From Rossellomorea sp. y25 (GTDB lineage: Bacteria > Bacillota > Bacilli > Bacillales > Bacillaceae_B), in contig NZ_CP145886.1 in NCBI RefSeq assembly GCF_038049935.1, positions 1,868,501 through 1,932,500 of the forward strand: a stretch of DNA of 64,000 bases, in the 5' to 3' direction. The notes below the pieces were generated by a model. It did no database searches. It was given only the letters and a program-made list of their open reading frames with translations, and was not told the DNA's origin. Positions 1 to 7,107 of the stretch are shown piece by piece (within the stretch, counting starts at the first letter, position 1; each line of letters begins with the position of its first letter). The translations under genes were made by a program, and so were the position numbers.

Positions 1-122
1 CACCACATATCTAATCCACGTATGGACGCCTCAAGAGATTCTCCGGGCATTATGATGAGAGATACCGCAAACACCGTCACGCTTATGGATAAAGCCAAGG
101 TTTTGATTTTCGATTTGAACAA
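1..122 (-). CDS. ylbJ: YlbJ-like sporulation membrane protein, N-terminal fragment
   Basis: Only the first 40 codons lie in the window; the gene continues off the left edge on the minus strand. The start is a TTG at 122 with a GAGGGGG ribosome site about 8 bases upstream. The visible peptide begins MFKSKIKTLALS and continues into a hydrophobic stretch, consistent with a first membrane segment. The family call rests on this N-terminus and on position: in Bacillus, ylbJ (a nucleoside-recognition-domain membrane protein needed for sporulation) is divergent from ylbK, as here. With so little sequence the call leans on synteny. Confidence 0.6.
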   Translation of the reverse strand, partial: MFKSKIKTLALSISVTVFAVSLIIMPGESLEASIRGLDMW

Positions 123-299
123 CCGGACTTCCCCCTCTTATGAAATAAGTTCCTTCTATATCAATTCCTTGTGAAATGGGAAAAGAATGATAAAATGGGA
201 TTAATTCAACTTGTCCTCATATTATTCAATATACTCATACATAATTGAAATAGACCATATGATGAAATGTACCGATAACTCGGGAAAAGGGGGAAGGGC

Positions 300-1079
300 A
301 TGGAGAGACCGAAAATTGGATTAGCCCTCGGCTCGGGTGGGGCAAGAGGTTTTGCACATTTAGGCGTGTTAAAGGCATTTGATGATGCGAAGATTCCGAT
401 TGATATGATAGCAGGAAGCAGTATGGGTGCTTTGGTCGGCTGCTTTTATGGGGTAGGGCATAAGATGGAAGACCTTTACAAGCTTTCTACCACCTTCAGA
501 AGAAAATATTATTTAGACTTTACCGTTCCGAAGATGGGATTTATTTCGGGTAAACGGATAAGAGAATTCATTCGGCTTTTTACACATAATAAAAATATTG
601 AAGATTTAAACATCCCCGTAAGTGTAGTCGCTACAGACATAACAAATGGTGAAAAAGTGGTATTTACGACGGGACCTGTTTCAAGTGCGGTTCGGGCAAG
701 TATTGCGATTCCAGGTATATTTGTACCTGAAAGAATAAACGGCCGTTTACTCGTGGACGGAGGAGTCATTGACCGGGTACCCGTTTCGGTTGTAAAAGAG
801 ATGGGTGCCGACATCGTCATAGGAGTCGATGTATCTCATGTGAAACGTAATGCAGAAATCACAACGATCTATGATGTGATTATGCAAAGCATCGATATCC
901 TTCAACTAGAAATCGTCGCACACAGGGAATTTGCCTCCGACTTTATGATAAGACCCCATGTAGAAATGTACAGTACCAGAGCGTTCAAAAATATTGAAGA
1001 AATTATAGATATGGGAGAGGAAGAGGCAAAGAAGGTTATTCCTTCTATTCAGAAAGTTTTAGATAATTGGAAGGAGTAA
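300..1079 (+). CDS. ylbK: Patatin-like phospholipase/esterase, RssA family
   Basis: 259 residues of a single patatin domain. The glycine-rich oxyanion-hole loop (GSGGARG, residues 11-17), the nucleophile elbow GSSMG with Ser41, and the catalytic Asp153 in DGG form the complete Ser-Asp dyad, so it should be an active lipid acyl hydrolase. Natural substrate is unknown for this family. There is no signal peptide, so a cytoplasmic or membrane-associated protein is likely. The ATG follows a strong AAGGGGGAAGG site. ylbL begins four bases after the stop, so the two are probably cotranscribed. Confidence 0.9.
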   Translation: MERPKIGLALGSGGARGFAHLGVLKAFDDAKIPIDMIAGSSMGALVGCFYGVGHKMEDLYKLSTTFRRKYYLDFTVPKMGFISGKRIREFIRLFTHNKNIEDLNIPVSVVATDITNGEKVVFTTGPVSSAVRASIAIPGIFVPERINGRLLVDGGVIDRVPVSVVKEMGADIVIGVDVSHVKRNAEITTIYDVIMQSIDILQLEIVAHREFASDFMIRPHVEMYSTRAFKNIEEIIDMGEEEAKKVIPSIQKVLDNWKE

Positions 1080-1083
1080 GAAC

Positions 1084-2127
1084 ATGAAAACGAAAACATT
1101 AATTAGAACCTTAGTCATCATGACCATTTTTATGGTTGCTACATCCTTTTATTATCTTCCATTCTATGTAACGAAGCCGGGAGGTGCACATGAACTGGAT
1201 CCGATCGTAGAAGTGAAGGATGGATATGAGGATGAAGGTGAATTAATGCTTACAACCGTCAGGATGGGTAGAGCAAATATCTATGCCTATCTTATTGCCA
1301 GCATAAAAAAATACGAATATATATTTCCTGTTGAAGAAATCAGAAGTCCTCATGAAAGTGACGAGGAATATAATCTTCGTCAACTTCACCTTATGGCCGA
1401 CTCTCAAAACCATGCCATTGAAGTGGCCTTCAAAAAAGCAGGTAAACCCTATGAATACACATATAAAGGTATCTATGTCTTAAATATTTACCCGTCGATG
1501 CCAGCCGAGGAAGTTTTGATGCCTGGTGATCGTATTACAGCCGTTGATGGGAATGCATTTCAATCATCAGAGGAATTCATTGAATATGTGAGTAAGAAAA
1601 AAAGTGGGGATAGTGTGAAGATTACCTTCGTTCGGGATAAGGAAGAAATGGTGGAGACGATTTCCTTGGAGGCTTTCCCTGATATGCCCGATAAAGTAGG
1701 TCTTGGTATTACGCTGAGTGACGATAAAGACATCAAAACAGACCCACCGGTGGAACTGGATACTGAAGAGATTGGTGGCCCTTCCGCAGGATTGATGTTT
1801 AGCTTGGAGATTTATAATCAACTAACGAAGGATGACATTACGAAGGGTCATTCTATTGCGGGAACCGGGACGATTTCCGAAAACGGGGAAGTTGGACGCA
1901 TTGGCGGTATAGAGCAGAAGGTCATTGCGGCTGACAAAGCGGGTGCAGAGTATTTTCTTGCTCCCCATGAAACGGTTACAAAGGAAATGAAAGAAAAATA
2001 TCCTGATCTTGAATCGAACTATACTGCTGCCAAAAGAACAGCTGAAGACATTGGTACGGACATGAAAGTAATACCTGTGAAAACATTTGATGAAGCATTA
2101 GCATTTTTACAGACATTAGAAAAATAA
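1084..2127 (+). CDS. ylbL: PDZ and Lon-domain serine protease YlbL
   Basis: 347 residues: an N-terminal membrane anchor (about 8-26), an extracytoplasmic PDZ domain (about 115-195) and a C-terminal Lon-type proteolytic domain (about 225-345). The Ser-Lys dyad is visible as Ser234 in GGPSAG and Lys279 in GIEQKVIAA. In B. subtilis YlbL acts with CtpA to degrade the SOS-induced division inhibitor YneA, releasing the DNA-damage checkpoint. The full length and intact dyad suggest the same role here. The gene is tightly linked to ylbK and ends at a bidirectional terminator facing ylbM. Confidence 0.92.
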   Translation: MKTKTLIRTLVIMTIFMVATSFYYLPFYVTKPGGAHELDPIVEVKDGYEDEGELMLTTVRMGRANIYAYLIASIKKYEYIFPVEEIRSPHESDEEYNLRQLHLMADSQNHAIEVAFKKAGKPYEYTYKGIYVLNIYPSMPAEEVLMPGDRITAVDGNAFQSSEEFIEYVSKKKSGDSVKITFVRDKEEMVETISLEAFPDMPDKVGLGITLSDDKDIKTDPPVELDTEEIGGPSAGLMFSLEIYNQLTKDDITKGHSIAGTGTISENGEVGRIGGIEQKVIAADKAGAEYFLAPHETVTKEMKEKYPDLESNYTAAKRTAEDIGTDMKVIPVKTFDEALAFLQTLEK

Positions 2128-2129
2128 AC

Positions 2130-2157
2130 AAAGAGGCTGCCTTCTGTCAGCCTCTTT
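2130..2157. terminator. Bidirectional terminator between ylbL and ylbM
   Basis: Perfect 10-bp stem AAAGAGGCTG / CAGCCTCTTT with an 8-base loop, A-rich on the left and T-rich on the right. It sits between the converging ends of ylbL and ylbM and can serve both. Confidence 0.8.
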
Positions 2158-2163
2158 CTATTT

Positions 2164-3375
2164 CTATATCATAATTGGCGGTTGAGACCATTCTAGATGA
2201 AGCAGTTTTTTTCGGGCTGCCCCATTTTCTAAACCTAAAGAATAAATTTCAGCCGCTCTGACATCTAAAGCTATATCTTTTTGATTTGCACTTGAAAGCT
2301 TGCTGATTAAAGGCAAAGGCATTGCTTTTTTCTGATAATGGATAAATTCCCTCCCAGTTTTATTCATACCAAGCAGGCGAATATGGCGTGGGGAGTTGTG
2401 TCTGCTTCGCATTTCTTCCTTATTTGTATTGGTTAAAACATGAAGGAGCATTCGTTGAAGACGCGTCCATGTATATCGTTTTGTTTTAAGCTTCATCATG
2501 AATTCTTCAAAGGAAGCCGAGCTTTTAACAAACTCTATCATCCGATTCTCTATACCTTCTTCTATTTCATATATCTCCTTCAGTTCTTCTTTGCACGAAG
2601 AAAGAAGCTTATACTGCAAAAATGTCCAATAATTTTCCCATCTATGGAATCCCCCGTACTCAAGTTGGTACTGAGATAATTGATCAACAGATGTAGGGGG
2701 GAGATAAGAGTCGATCTTGATATCACCCTCACTGCTGAAAATATTTTTCCTGATGCTTGTAGCGCTCGCAATCGAAGGAGAAGAAAAATGTTCATCATGG
2801 TATCCAGCAGATTCCCTTGGGATGGTGAAAGCTTTCAATGATGAGTGAATCTGATTTCTTGCTTCCATATAATGAAATCCCAGTATATTATTCGGCTTAC
2901 TTAGATCGATGACCGAGTCCCCGCTCCCGAGCATTTGGAAAGCTTTGGCCAACGCAGAAGGATAGCTCGTGCCTTCCTGGATGAACTCACTTATATATGT
3001 ATCGTATTTCTTCCTATTCGCTTCGATGAATAGGACCGTTTTCTCGAAAGTATCGATATCTCCATCTTCACTGCCGAAACAAAAGCTTTCACACCCGATG
3101 GCATCAAGGAGTGAAATGGCTCCCCGTGAAAAAAATTCAGCATGCTGTGTGGCAAAGCTATAGGGAAGCTCAATGACAACGTCAACCCCTGCTTCTAAAG
3201 CCATTTTGGTGCGGGACCATTTTGATACCAGTGCCGGCTCTCCACGTTGCAGGAAATGCCCACTCATAACCGCAACCACTACATCAGCTCCTGTTGCCCT
3301 TCTCGTTTCCCTTAAATGATGTAAATGGCCATTATGAAAGGGATTATACTCTACTATTACTCCTGTTGCTTTCAT
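2164..3375 (-). CDS. tmcAL: tRNA(Met) cytidine acetate ligase TmcAL
   Basis: 403 residues of the YlbM family. In B. subtilis this enzyme acetylates C34 of elongator tRNA-Met using acetate and ATP. The nucleotidyltransferase-like N-terminus shows EYNPFHNGHLHHL with the HxGH nucleotide-binding motif near residue 16. An upstream in-frame GTG would add four residues, but the ATG at 3375 is preferred because GGAG lies six bases before it, giving MKATGVIVEYNPFHNG. It is the only minus-strand gene between ylbL and ylbP and faces away from the ylbN promoter. Confidence 0.9.
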   Translation of the reverse strand: MKATGVIVEYNPFHNGHLHHLRETRRATGADVVVAVMSGHFLQRGEPALVSKWSRTKMALEAGVDVVIELPYSFATQHAEFFSRGAISLLDAIGCESFCFGSEDGDIDTFEKTVLFIEANRKKYDTYISEFIQEGTSYPSALAKAFQMLGSGDSVIDLSKPNNILGFHYMEARNQIHSSLKAFTIPRESAGYHDEHFSSPSIASATSIRKNIFSSEGDIKIDSYLPPTSVDQLSQYQLEYGGFHRWENYWTFLQYKLLSSCKEELKEIYEIEEGIENRMIEFVKSSASFEEFMMKLKTKRYTWTRLQRMLLHVLTNTNKEEMRSRHNSPRHIRLLGMNKTGREFIHYQKKAMPLPLISKLSSANQKDIALDVRAAEIYSLGLENGAARKKLLHLEWSQPPIMI

Positions 3376-3558
3376 GAAATTCTCCACATCCTTTCTAAGT
3401 CACAACTATCTGCTATGTAGTTCATTATATATGGAAATGATATAGATTCTCTCCTTTTATGACATAATCATAACTAATATTATAAAATATTTGAAAGTCC
3501 TTATATTTAAACGTTATAATTACAACACTATGGTTGTAAAGAGTGTAAAGAAAAAATA

Positions 3559-3587
3559 TTGACAAACGGTATTATGAAAGCTATAAT
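3559..3587 (+). promoter_or_regulatory. Sigma-A promoter of ylbN-rpmF
   Basis: TTGACA (3559-3564), a 17-base spacer and TATAAT (3582-3587): a consensus vegetative promoter ending about 27 bases before the ylbN start. Confidence 0.88.
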
Positions 3588-3614
3588 TACCTTTGTTGCC
3601 TTGAGGTGATTACA

Positions 3615-4157
3615 TTGAAATGGTCAATAATACAATTACAAAAATTTAGAGACAAGGGACTTTCCATTGACGAAACAATTAATTTGGATGAATTGAAAAA
3701 AATCGATCCCCAAATTATAGAAGTCTCACCTATTCGAGTGTCTGGAAAGGCAGATATCGGTTCGAACCGGGTCACCTTCCATCTTCATATAGAAGGAAAG
3801 TTAGTATTACCTTGCTCAAGAACCCTTGTGGATGTTGATTTACCAGTTGACATTAAAACGATTGAAACCTATCTTCTAAATGAAACTGATTATGATCAGT
3901 ATGAGGAAGAGGAAATACATCGTATTCAAGGTGATGTTATTGATTTAAAACCTGCTATAAGAGAATTACTATTACTTGAGATTCCAATGCAAGTAATCAG
4001 TGATGAAGCGAGAGAACAAGATGAGATGCCTTCAGGTAAGAACTGGGAAGTTCTGACGGAAGAACAAGCTTATCAAGTCGAACAAGAGGAAGAGAAGAAA
4101 GTTGATCCTCGTCTCGCTGAGTTAGCAAAACTTCTTGATCAAAACAAGAAATCTTAA
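3615..4157 (+). CDS. ylbN: YceD/DUF177 family protein YlbN
   Basis: 180 residues from the TTG at 3615 (MKWSIIQLQKFRDKGL), chosen because GAGGTGA lies just upstream; the in-frame GTG at 3606 overlaps that ribosome site. DUF177 proteins are almost always encoded directly upstream of rpmF and are linked to 23S rRNA or large-subunit biogenesis; the biochemical role in Bacillus is not settled. The C-terminal half is acidic and ends VDPRLAELAKLLDQ. It is cotranscribed with rpmF, 64 bases downstream, from the strong promoter at 3559. Confidence 0.88.
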   Translation: MKWSIIQLQKFRDKGLSIDETINLDELKKIDPQIIEVSPIRVSGKADIGSNRVTFHLHIEGKLVLPCSRTLVDVDLPVDIKTIETYLLNETDYDQYEEEEIHRIQGDVIDLKPAIRELLLLEIPMQVISDEAREQDEMPSGKNWEVLTEEQAYQVEQEEEKKVDPRLAELAKLLDQNKKS

Positions 4158-4221
4158 AAGCGAAGTACCAGTTCGACTGGCTTCATAATGAGTATGAATC
4201 TCTTTTAAGGAGGTGGGAAGA

Positions 4222-4395
4222 ATGGCAGTACCTTTTAGAAGAACATCTAAAACAGCAAAAAGACAACGTCGTACACACTTCAAACTACGTGTACCTGGTA
4301 TGGTAGCATGCCCAAACTGTGGTGAAATGAAACTAGCACACCGTGTTTGTAAAGAGTGCGGAACGTATAAAGGTAAAGAAGTTGTAAACAAATAA
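4222..4395 (+). CDS. rpmF: 50S ribosomal protein L32
   Basis: 57 residues, [19 protein letters not shown] at the start, then a zinc ribbon formed by CPNC and CKEC. This is the zinc-binding (C+) form of L32. The ATG at 4222 follows AAGGAGGTG at ideal spacing; the in-frame GTG at 4213 lies inside that ribosome site and is rejected. The preceding gene is ylbN and a strong intrinsic terminator follows. Confidence 0.97.
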   Translation: MAVPFRRTSKTAKRQRRTHFKLRVPGMVACPNCGEMKLAHRVCKECGTYKGKEVVNK

Positions 4396-4409
4396 TATTG
4401 TTTACAGCA

Positions 4410-4450
4410 AAAAAAGCGTGAAAGAGGCCATGGCTCTTCACGCTTTTTTT
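4410..4450 (+). terminator. Terminator of ylbN-rpmF
   Basis: AGCGTGAAAGAG pairs with CTCTTCACGCT (one bulged A) around a GCCATGG-containing loop, followed by seven T. Confidence 0.88.
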
Positions 4451-4525
4451 ATTGTCATTTTAAAGAAATGTCTGTTCATCTCATTTAGAAAACCATACAC
4501 TAAAAGTATGAAAGGAGGGTCTGAT

Positions 4526-5284
4526 TTGGGAGAATATATGATACATATGAATGAAGAAGGGATTCTGCAGTTTATCATCAACCGTCCGGAAAAACGAAAT
4601 GCAGTGAGTTATGAAATTATGGCAGGACTCGAAAAAGCGCTAGATGAGTGTATTCAAAATGATCATGTGAAAGCGCTGCTTATTACTGGAAGTGGTGATC
4701 AGGCTTTTTGCTCCGGGGGAGATTTATCTCAATTTCATAACCTTAAAACAGAAAGTGAAAGTTATGGAATGCTCAGTAAAATGGGCAGCCTCATTATGAA
4801 ACTAGCCTTCCTACCAAAACCTACAATCGCTTTTATTAATGGAACGGCGATTGGCGGAGGGTGTGAGATCGCCACTGCTTGTGACTTTAGAATCGCCAAA
4901 AGAACAACTAAGATGGGATTCGTTCAAGGGAATCTCGCCATTACCACAGGATGGGGAGGTGGGACCTTACTTCTTGAAAGGCTTTCAGCGTCTAATGCGC
5001 TTTCCCTGCTAATGACAGCAAGGGTGGAAGAAGCAGAAGTCCTTTATGATATAGGGTTTGTAGATGAACTAGTCGATGCCAATGTCCCAATCCATGAAAT
5101 TCCCCTCATTAAATTGATCTCACAGAAATCAGAGGGAGTCTTGAGGGCATATAAGCAGCAACTTCTTGGGAAATGGGATAGAAAAAGAGTAGAAGAAAAT
5201 ATAATGAAGGAAATAAGCCAATGTTCAAAGCTATGGGCAAGTGATGAGCATCACGAGGCAGTGGAGAGATTCTTTAATAAATAG
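4526..5284 (+). CDS. Enoyl-CoA hydratase/isomerase-family (crotonase-fold) protein
   Basis: 252 residues from TTG 4526, which has AAAGGAGGG at good spacing; upstream in-frame starts fall in or next to the rpmF terminator. The fold is clear from the two oxyanion-hole segments (AFCSGGDLSQF around residue 64 and NGTAIGGGCEIATACD around 110). The first crotonase catalytic glutamate is kept (Glu114, matching rat Glu144), but the second (rat Glu164 in QPE) is Gln134. A classical hydratase is therefore uncertain; an isomerase, decarboxylase or thioesterase role is as likely. B. subtilis has no gene between rpmF and ylbO. A link to the acyl-CoA carboxylase operon 2 kb away is inference. Confidence 0.85.
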   Translation: MGEYMIHMNEEGILQFIINRPEKRNAVSYEIMAGLEKALDECIQNDHVKALLITGSGDQAFCSGGDLSQFHNLKTESESYGMLSKMGSLIMKLAFLPKPTIAFINGTAIGGGCEIATACDFRIAKRTTKMGFVQGNLAITTGWGGGTLLLERLSASNALSLLMTARVEEAEVLYDIGFVDELVDANVPIHEIPLIKLISQKSEGVLRAYKQQLLGKWDRKRVEENIMKEISQCSKLWASDEHHEAVERFFNK

Positions 5285-5296
5285 GTAAAGCATAAT

Positions 5297-5332
5297 AAAA
5301 AGGAACCGGTGCCAGAAAGCCGGTTCCTTTTT
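5297..5332 (+). terminator. Terminator after the crotonase-fold gene
   Basis: Perfect 13-bp stem AAAAAGGAACCGG / CCGGTTCCTTTTT with a 10-base loop and a terminal T run. Confidence 0.9.
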
Positions 5333-5421
5333 GTATGCATTAAAAAAATAGTGGTGCAGATTCTATCTTCTCTAGTAAGAGCATATGATTGGATAAACTG
5401 GATCTTACAGGGGGGATGGAA

Positions 5422-6036
5422 ATGTCTTCAAATAGGCAGGATGCATGGAGTCAAGATGAAGATGTGTTGTTAGCGGAAGTGGTATTACGCAATATACGAG
5501 AAGGTGGTACCCAGCTTCAAGCGTTTGAAGAGGTAGGAAGAAAACTATCAAGAACGTCAGCGGCTTGCGGCTTTCGTTGGAACTCATTTGTTCGTAAACA
5601 ATATAAATCCGGAATCGAACTTGCTAAAAAACAAAGAAAGCAATCTAAAAAGGACTCTCCAATAGGTAAGGCAAATGAAGAAAATCAAGAAGTGCAAGTA
5701 GAGAGTTCACCAGAGCTTGAAGCTTCTGAAGTGTTTTCAATGGGGAGTATGATAAATTATCTTCAAAAAGCTGAAGATGCCGTTCGAAACGGGGAAAAAG
5801 TACGGAATGAAAATACTCAGCTTCATGGACAAATCTCTTATTTGAAAGAAAGGCTTCAAGAGGTTGAAGCTGAGTTGAAAGAGTATGAAGCAAAATTTAA
5901 TCTTCTTGAAGAAGATCATAAGTCATTATTAGCTATTTTTGAAAAAGCAAGGAAAATGGCTCTTTTGCAAGGAAATGAAGACAAAGTGAAGTTTCAGATG
6001 GATAAAAACGGCAACCTTCAGCGGTTGAATAAATGA
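5422..6036 (+). CDS. rsfA: RsfA-family prespore transcription regulator (YlbO)
   Basis: 204 residues from ATG 5422, chosen because AGGGGGG ends at 5415 and the earlier ATG 5416 abuts it. The N-terminus ([14 protein letters not shown] to SFVRKQY) is a Myb/SANT-like helix-turn-helix typical of RsfA. Residues from about 120 to 190 are a long charged coiled coil, probably for dimerisation. In B. subtilis RsfA is made under sigma-F and tunes sigma-F-dependent forespore genes. Position matches ylbO. I see no clear sigma-F promoter upstream. Confidence 0.85.
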   Translation: MSSNRQDAWSQDEDVLLAEVVLRNIREGGTQLQAFEEVGRKLSRTSAACGFRWNSFVRKQYKSGIELAKKQRKQSKKDSPIGKANEENQEVQVESSPELEASEVFSMGSMINYLQKAEDAVRNGEKVRNENTQLHGQISYLKERLQEVEAELKEYEAKFNLLEEDHKSLLAIFEKARKMALLQGNEDKVKFQMDKNGNLQRLNK

Positions 6037-6041
6037 AGAGA

Positions 6042-6083
6042 AAGATAGGCTGGCTAAATAAATTTATTTAGCCAGCCTATCTT
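6042..6083 (+). terminator. Perfect 42-bp palindrome, probable rsfA terminator
   Basis: Two 21-base arms match exactly with no unpaired loop in the DNA; the centre is AAATTT. It starts six bases after the rsfA stop. The U tract after the stem is weak (TTAGTTAATT), so termination is inferred from position and stem strength. Confidence 0.65.
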
Positions 6084-6106
6084 AGTTAATTGATAATGGT
6101 TTTCGT

Positions 6107-6396
6107 AAGCTTTTCGCCTCTGAGCAAGCCGCCTCCGCTTTCGTTTTCATCCAGCTACGGCGGCTAGAGGCTCGAGGTCATAAGGCAGACCTACCAAAAA
6201 GGGAAAGAGCGCCTTTCCGGTAGGTCCGCCTTATGCTTGTCGCCTCTGGGCAAGCCGCCTCCGCTTTCGTATTCATCCAGCTACGGCGGCTAGAGGCTCG
6301 AGGTCATAAAGCAGACCTACCAAAAAGGGAAAGAGCGCCTTTCCGGTAGGTCCGCCTTATGCTTGTCGCCTCTGGGCAAGCCGCCTCCGCTTTCGT
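6107..6396 (-). repeat. Tandem structured intergenic repeat, locus 1 (two full units and a half unit)
   Basis: Read on the minus strand, units run 6396-6275 and 6270-6149, followed by a 5' half unit 6145-6107. The spacing is 126 bases and the two full units differ at only a few positions. Each unit folds as nested arms: GGCGGCT/AGCCGCC, AGAGGC/GCCTCT, ATAAGGC/GCCTTAT (one mismatch in the 6275-6396 unit), then GGACCTACC/GGTAGGTC and a small apical hairpin. CGACAAGC and GACCTCGAG occupy the internal loop. The same element, with different but still pairing arms, lies at 34389-34631. The first unit begins 3 bases after the ylbP stop. Confidence 0.9.
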
Positions 6397-6398
6397 AT

Positions 6399-6875
6399 TT
6401 AACTGATTTTCTGTTCTGTGACCCCTTCTGGGAACCATACGTATGGATTTTCACCTAAATCTCTTTCCACTTCGTACGTAACGGCTTCGAAGCCCATTTT
6501 CTCCCAGAATCCCTGGGATTTAATACGGGAATTTGTTTTAATAGGTAAACCAAAGCTTTTTGCAAATTCTACGAGCATTTTTCCGTAGTTTTTGTTTTGA
6601 TATTTTGGTAATACCTCTAGCTTCCATAGTTCCAAGTAATTTTGGGGAGGATCGAAGTACTGATCAAAACGAGCATTGCGCTGGTACAAGCTCATTCTGG
6701 CAACCAAGGTATCGCCAAAGTAAATTCCATAAAAAGGTGACTCGCTATCGTTTTCAATGATGTTGGCTTGTAAGTCTTCTAACATGGATAATTCCTGTAC
6801 ACCATATTCTTTAAATTTCTTAAACTCTTCAAGAGTTTTATAGTTTACTTTTAATTTCTCCACTTTTACTGCCAT
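6399..6875 (-). CDS. ylbP: GNAT-family N-acetyltransferase YlbP
   Basis: 158 residues from ATG 6875, which has a near-perfect AGGAGGTAAT site. The GNAT core is visible: LWKLEVLPKYQNKNYGKML carries the beta4 strand and acetyl-CoA pyrophosphate loop, and FWEKMGFEAV is the usual C-terminal motif. Substrate is unknown. The gene is monocistronic on the minus strand. Its leader has a strong hairpin at 6925-6956 and its stop is followed at once by the structured repeats. Confidence 0.87.
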   Translation of the reverse strand: MAVKVEKLKVNYKTLEEFKKFKEYGVQELSMLEDLQANIIENDSESPFYGIYFGDTLVARMSLYQRNARFDQYFDPPQNYLELWKLEVLPKYQNKNYGKMLVEFAKSFGLPIKTNSRIKSQGFWEKMGFEAVTYEVERDLGENPYVWFPEGVTEQKIS

Positions 6876-6924
6876 CGTATTACCTCCTAAAATGCTAAAA
6901 AATAAGTATGGGAAAACATGGTGA

Positions 6925-6956
6925 ATCATGAATCCGTTTGCAACGGATTTAATGAT
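6925..6956 (-). promoter_or_regulatory. Leader hairpin upstream of ylbP
   Basis: Perfect stem AATCCGTT / AACGGATT (6931-6938 with 6942-6949) with a TGC loop, extended by ATCAT/ATGAT outside. It lies 50 bases before the ylbP start with no T run, so it is more likely an operator or mRNA 5' element than a terminator. Confidence 0.5.
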
Positions 6957-7014
6957 CAAGCAAGTATTTATTATTATTATATAACAAATAAACAAAAAAT
7001 TCTGCACTTAATTA

Positions 7015-7028
7015 AGAAAACGTTTACA
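7015..7028 (+). promoter_or_regulatory. Probable CcpA cre site before the acyl-CoA carboxylase operon
   Basis: AGAAAACGTTTACA matches the cre consensus TGWAANCGNTNWCA at every position except the first. It lies about 80 bases before the biotin carboxylase start. Carbon catabolite control of this operon is inferred. Confidence 0.55.
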
Positions 7029-7107
7029 ATTAAGAAGAAGGATTTCGACGATTTTTGTAGAATTCGTAATATGAACAGATGTGTTCTATGAAGAAAGGGG
7101 AGAGATT

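Noticed and set aside
4418..4525. Longer N-terminus for the crotonase-fold gene starting at 4418
   Set aside because: This part lies in the rpmF terminator and lacks a ribosome site; TTG 4526 has a strong one.
6107..6396. Tandem repeats as a CRISPR array
   Set aside because: Units are about 120 bases, nearly contiguous and without unique spacers; no cas genes are nearby.
7023..7063. TTTACA and TAGAAT as the promoter of the carboxylase operon
   Set aside because: The spacing between them is about 29 bases, too long for a sigma-A promoter; the TTTACA is better explained as part of the cre box.
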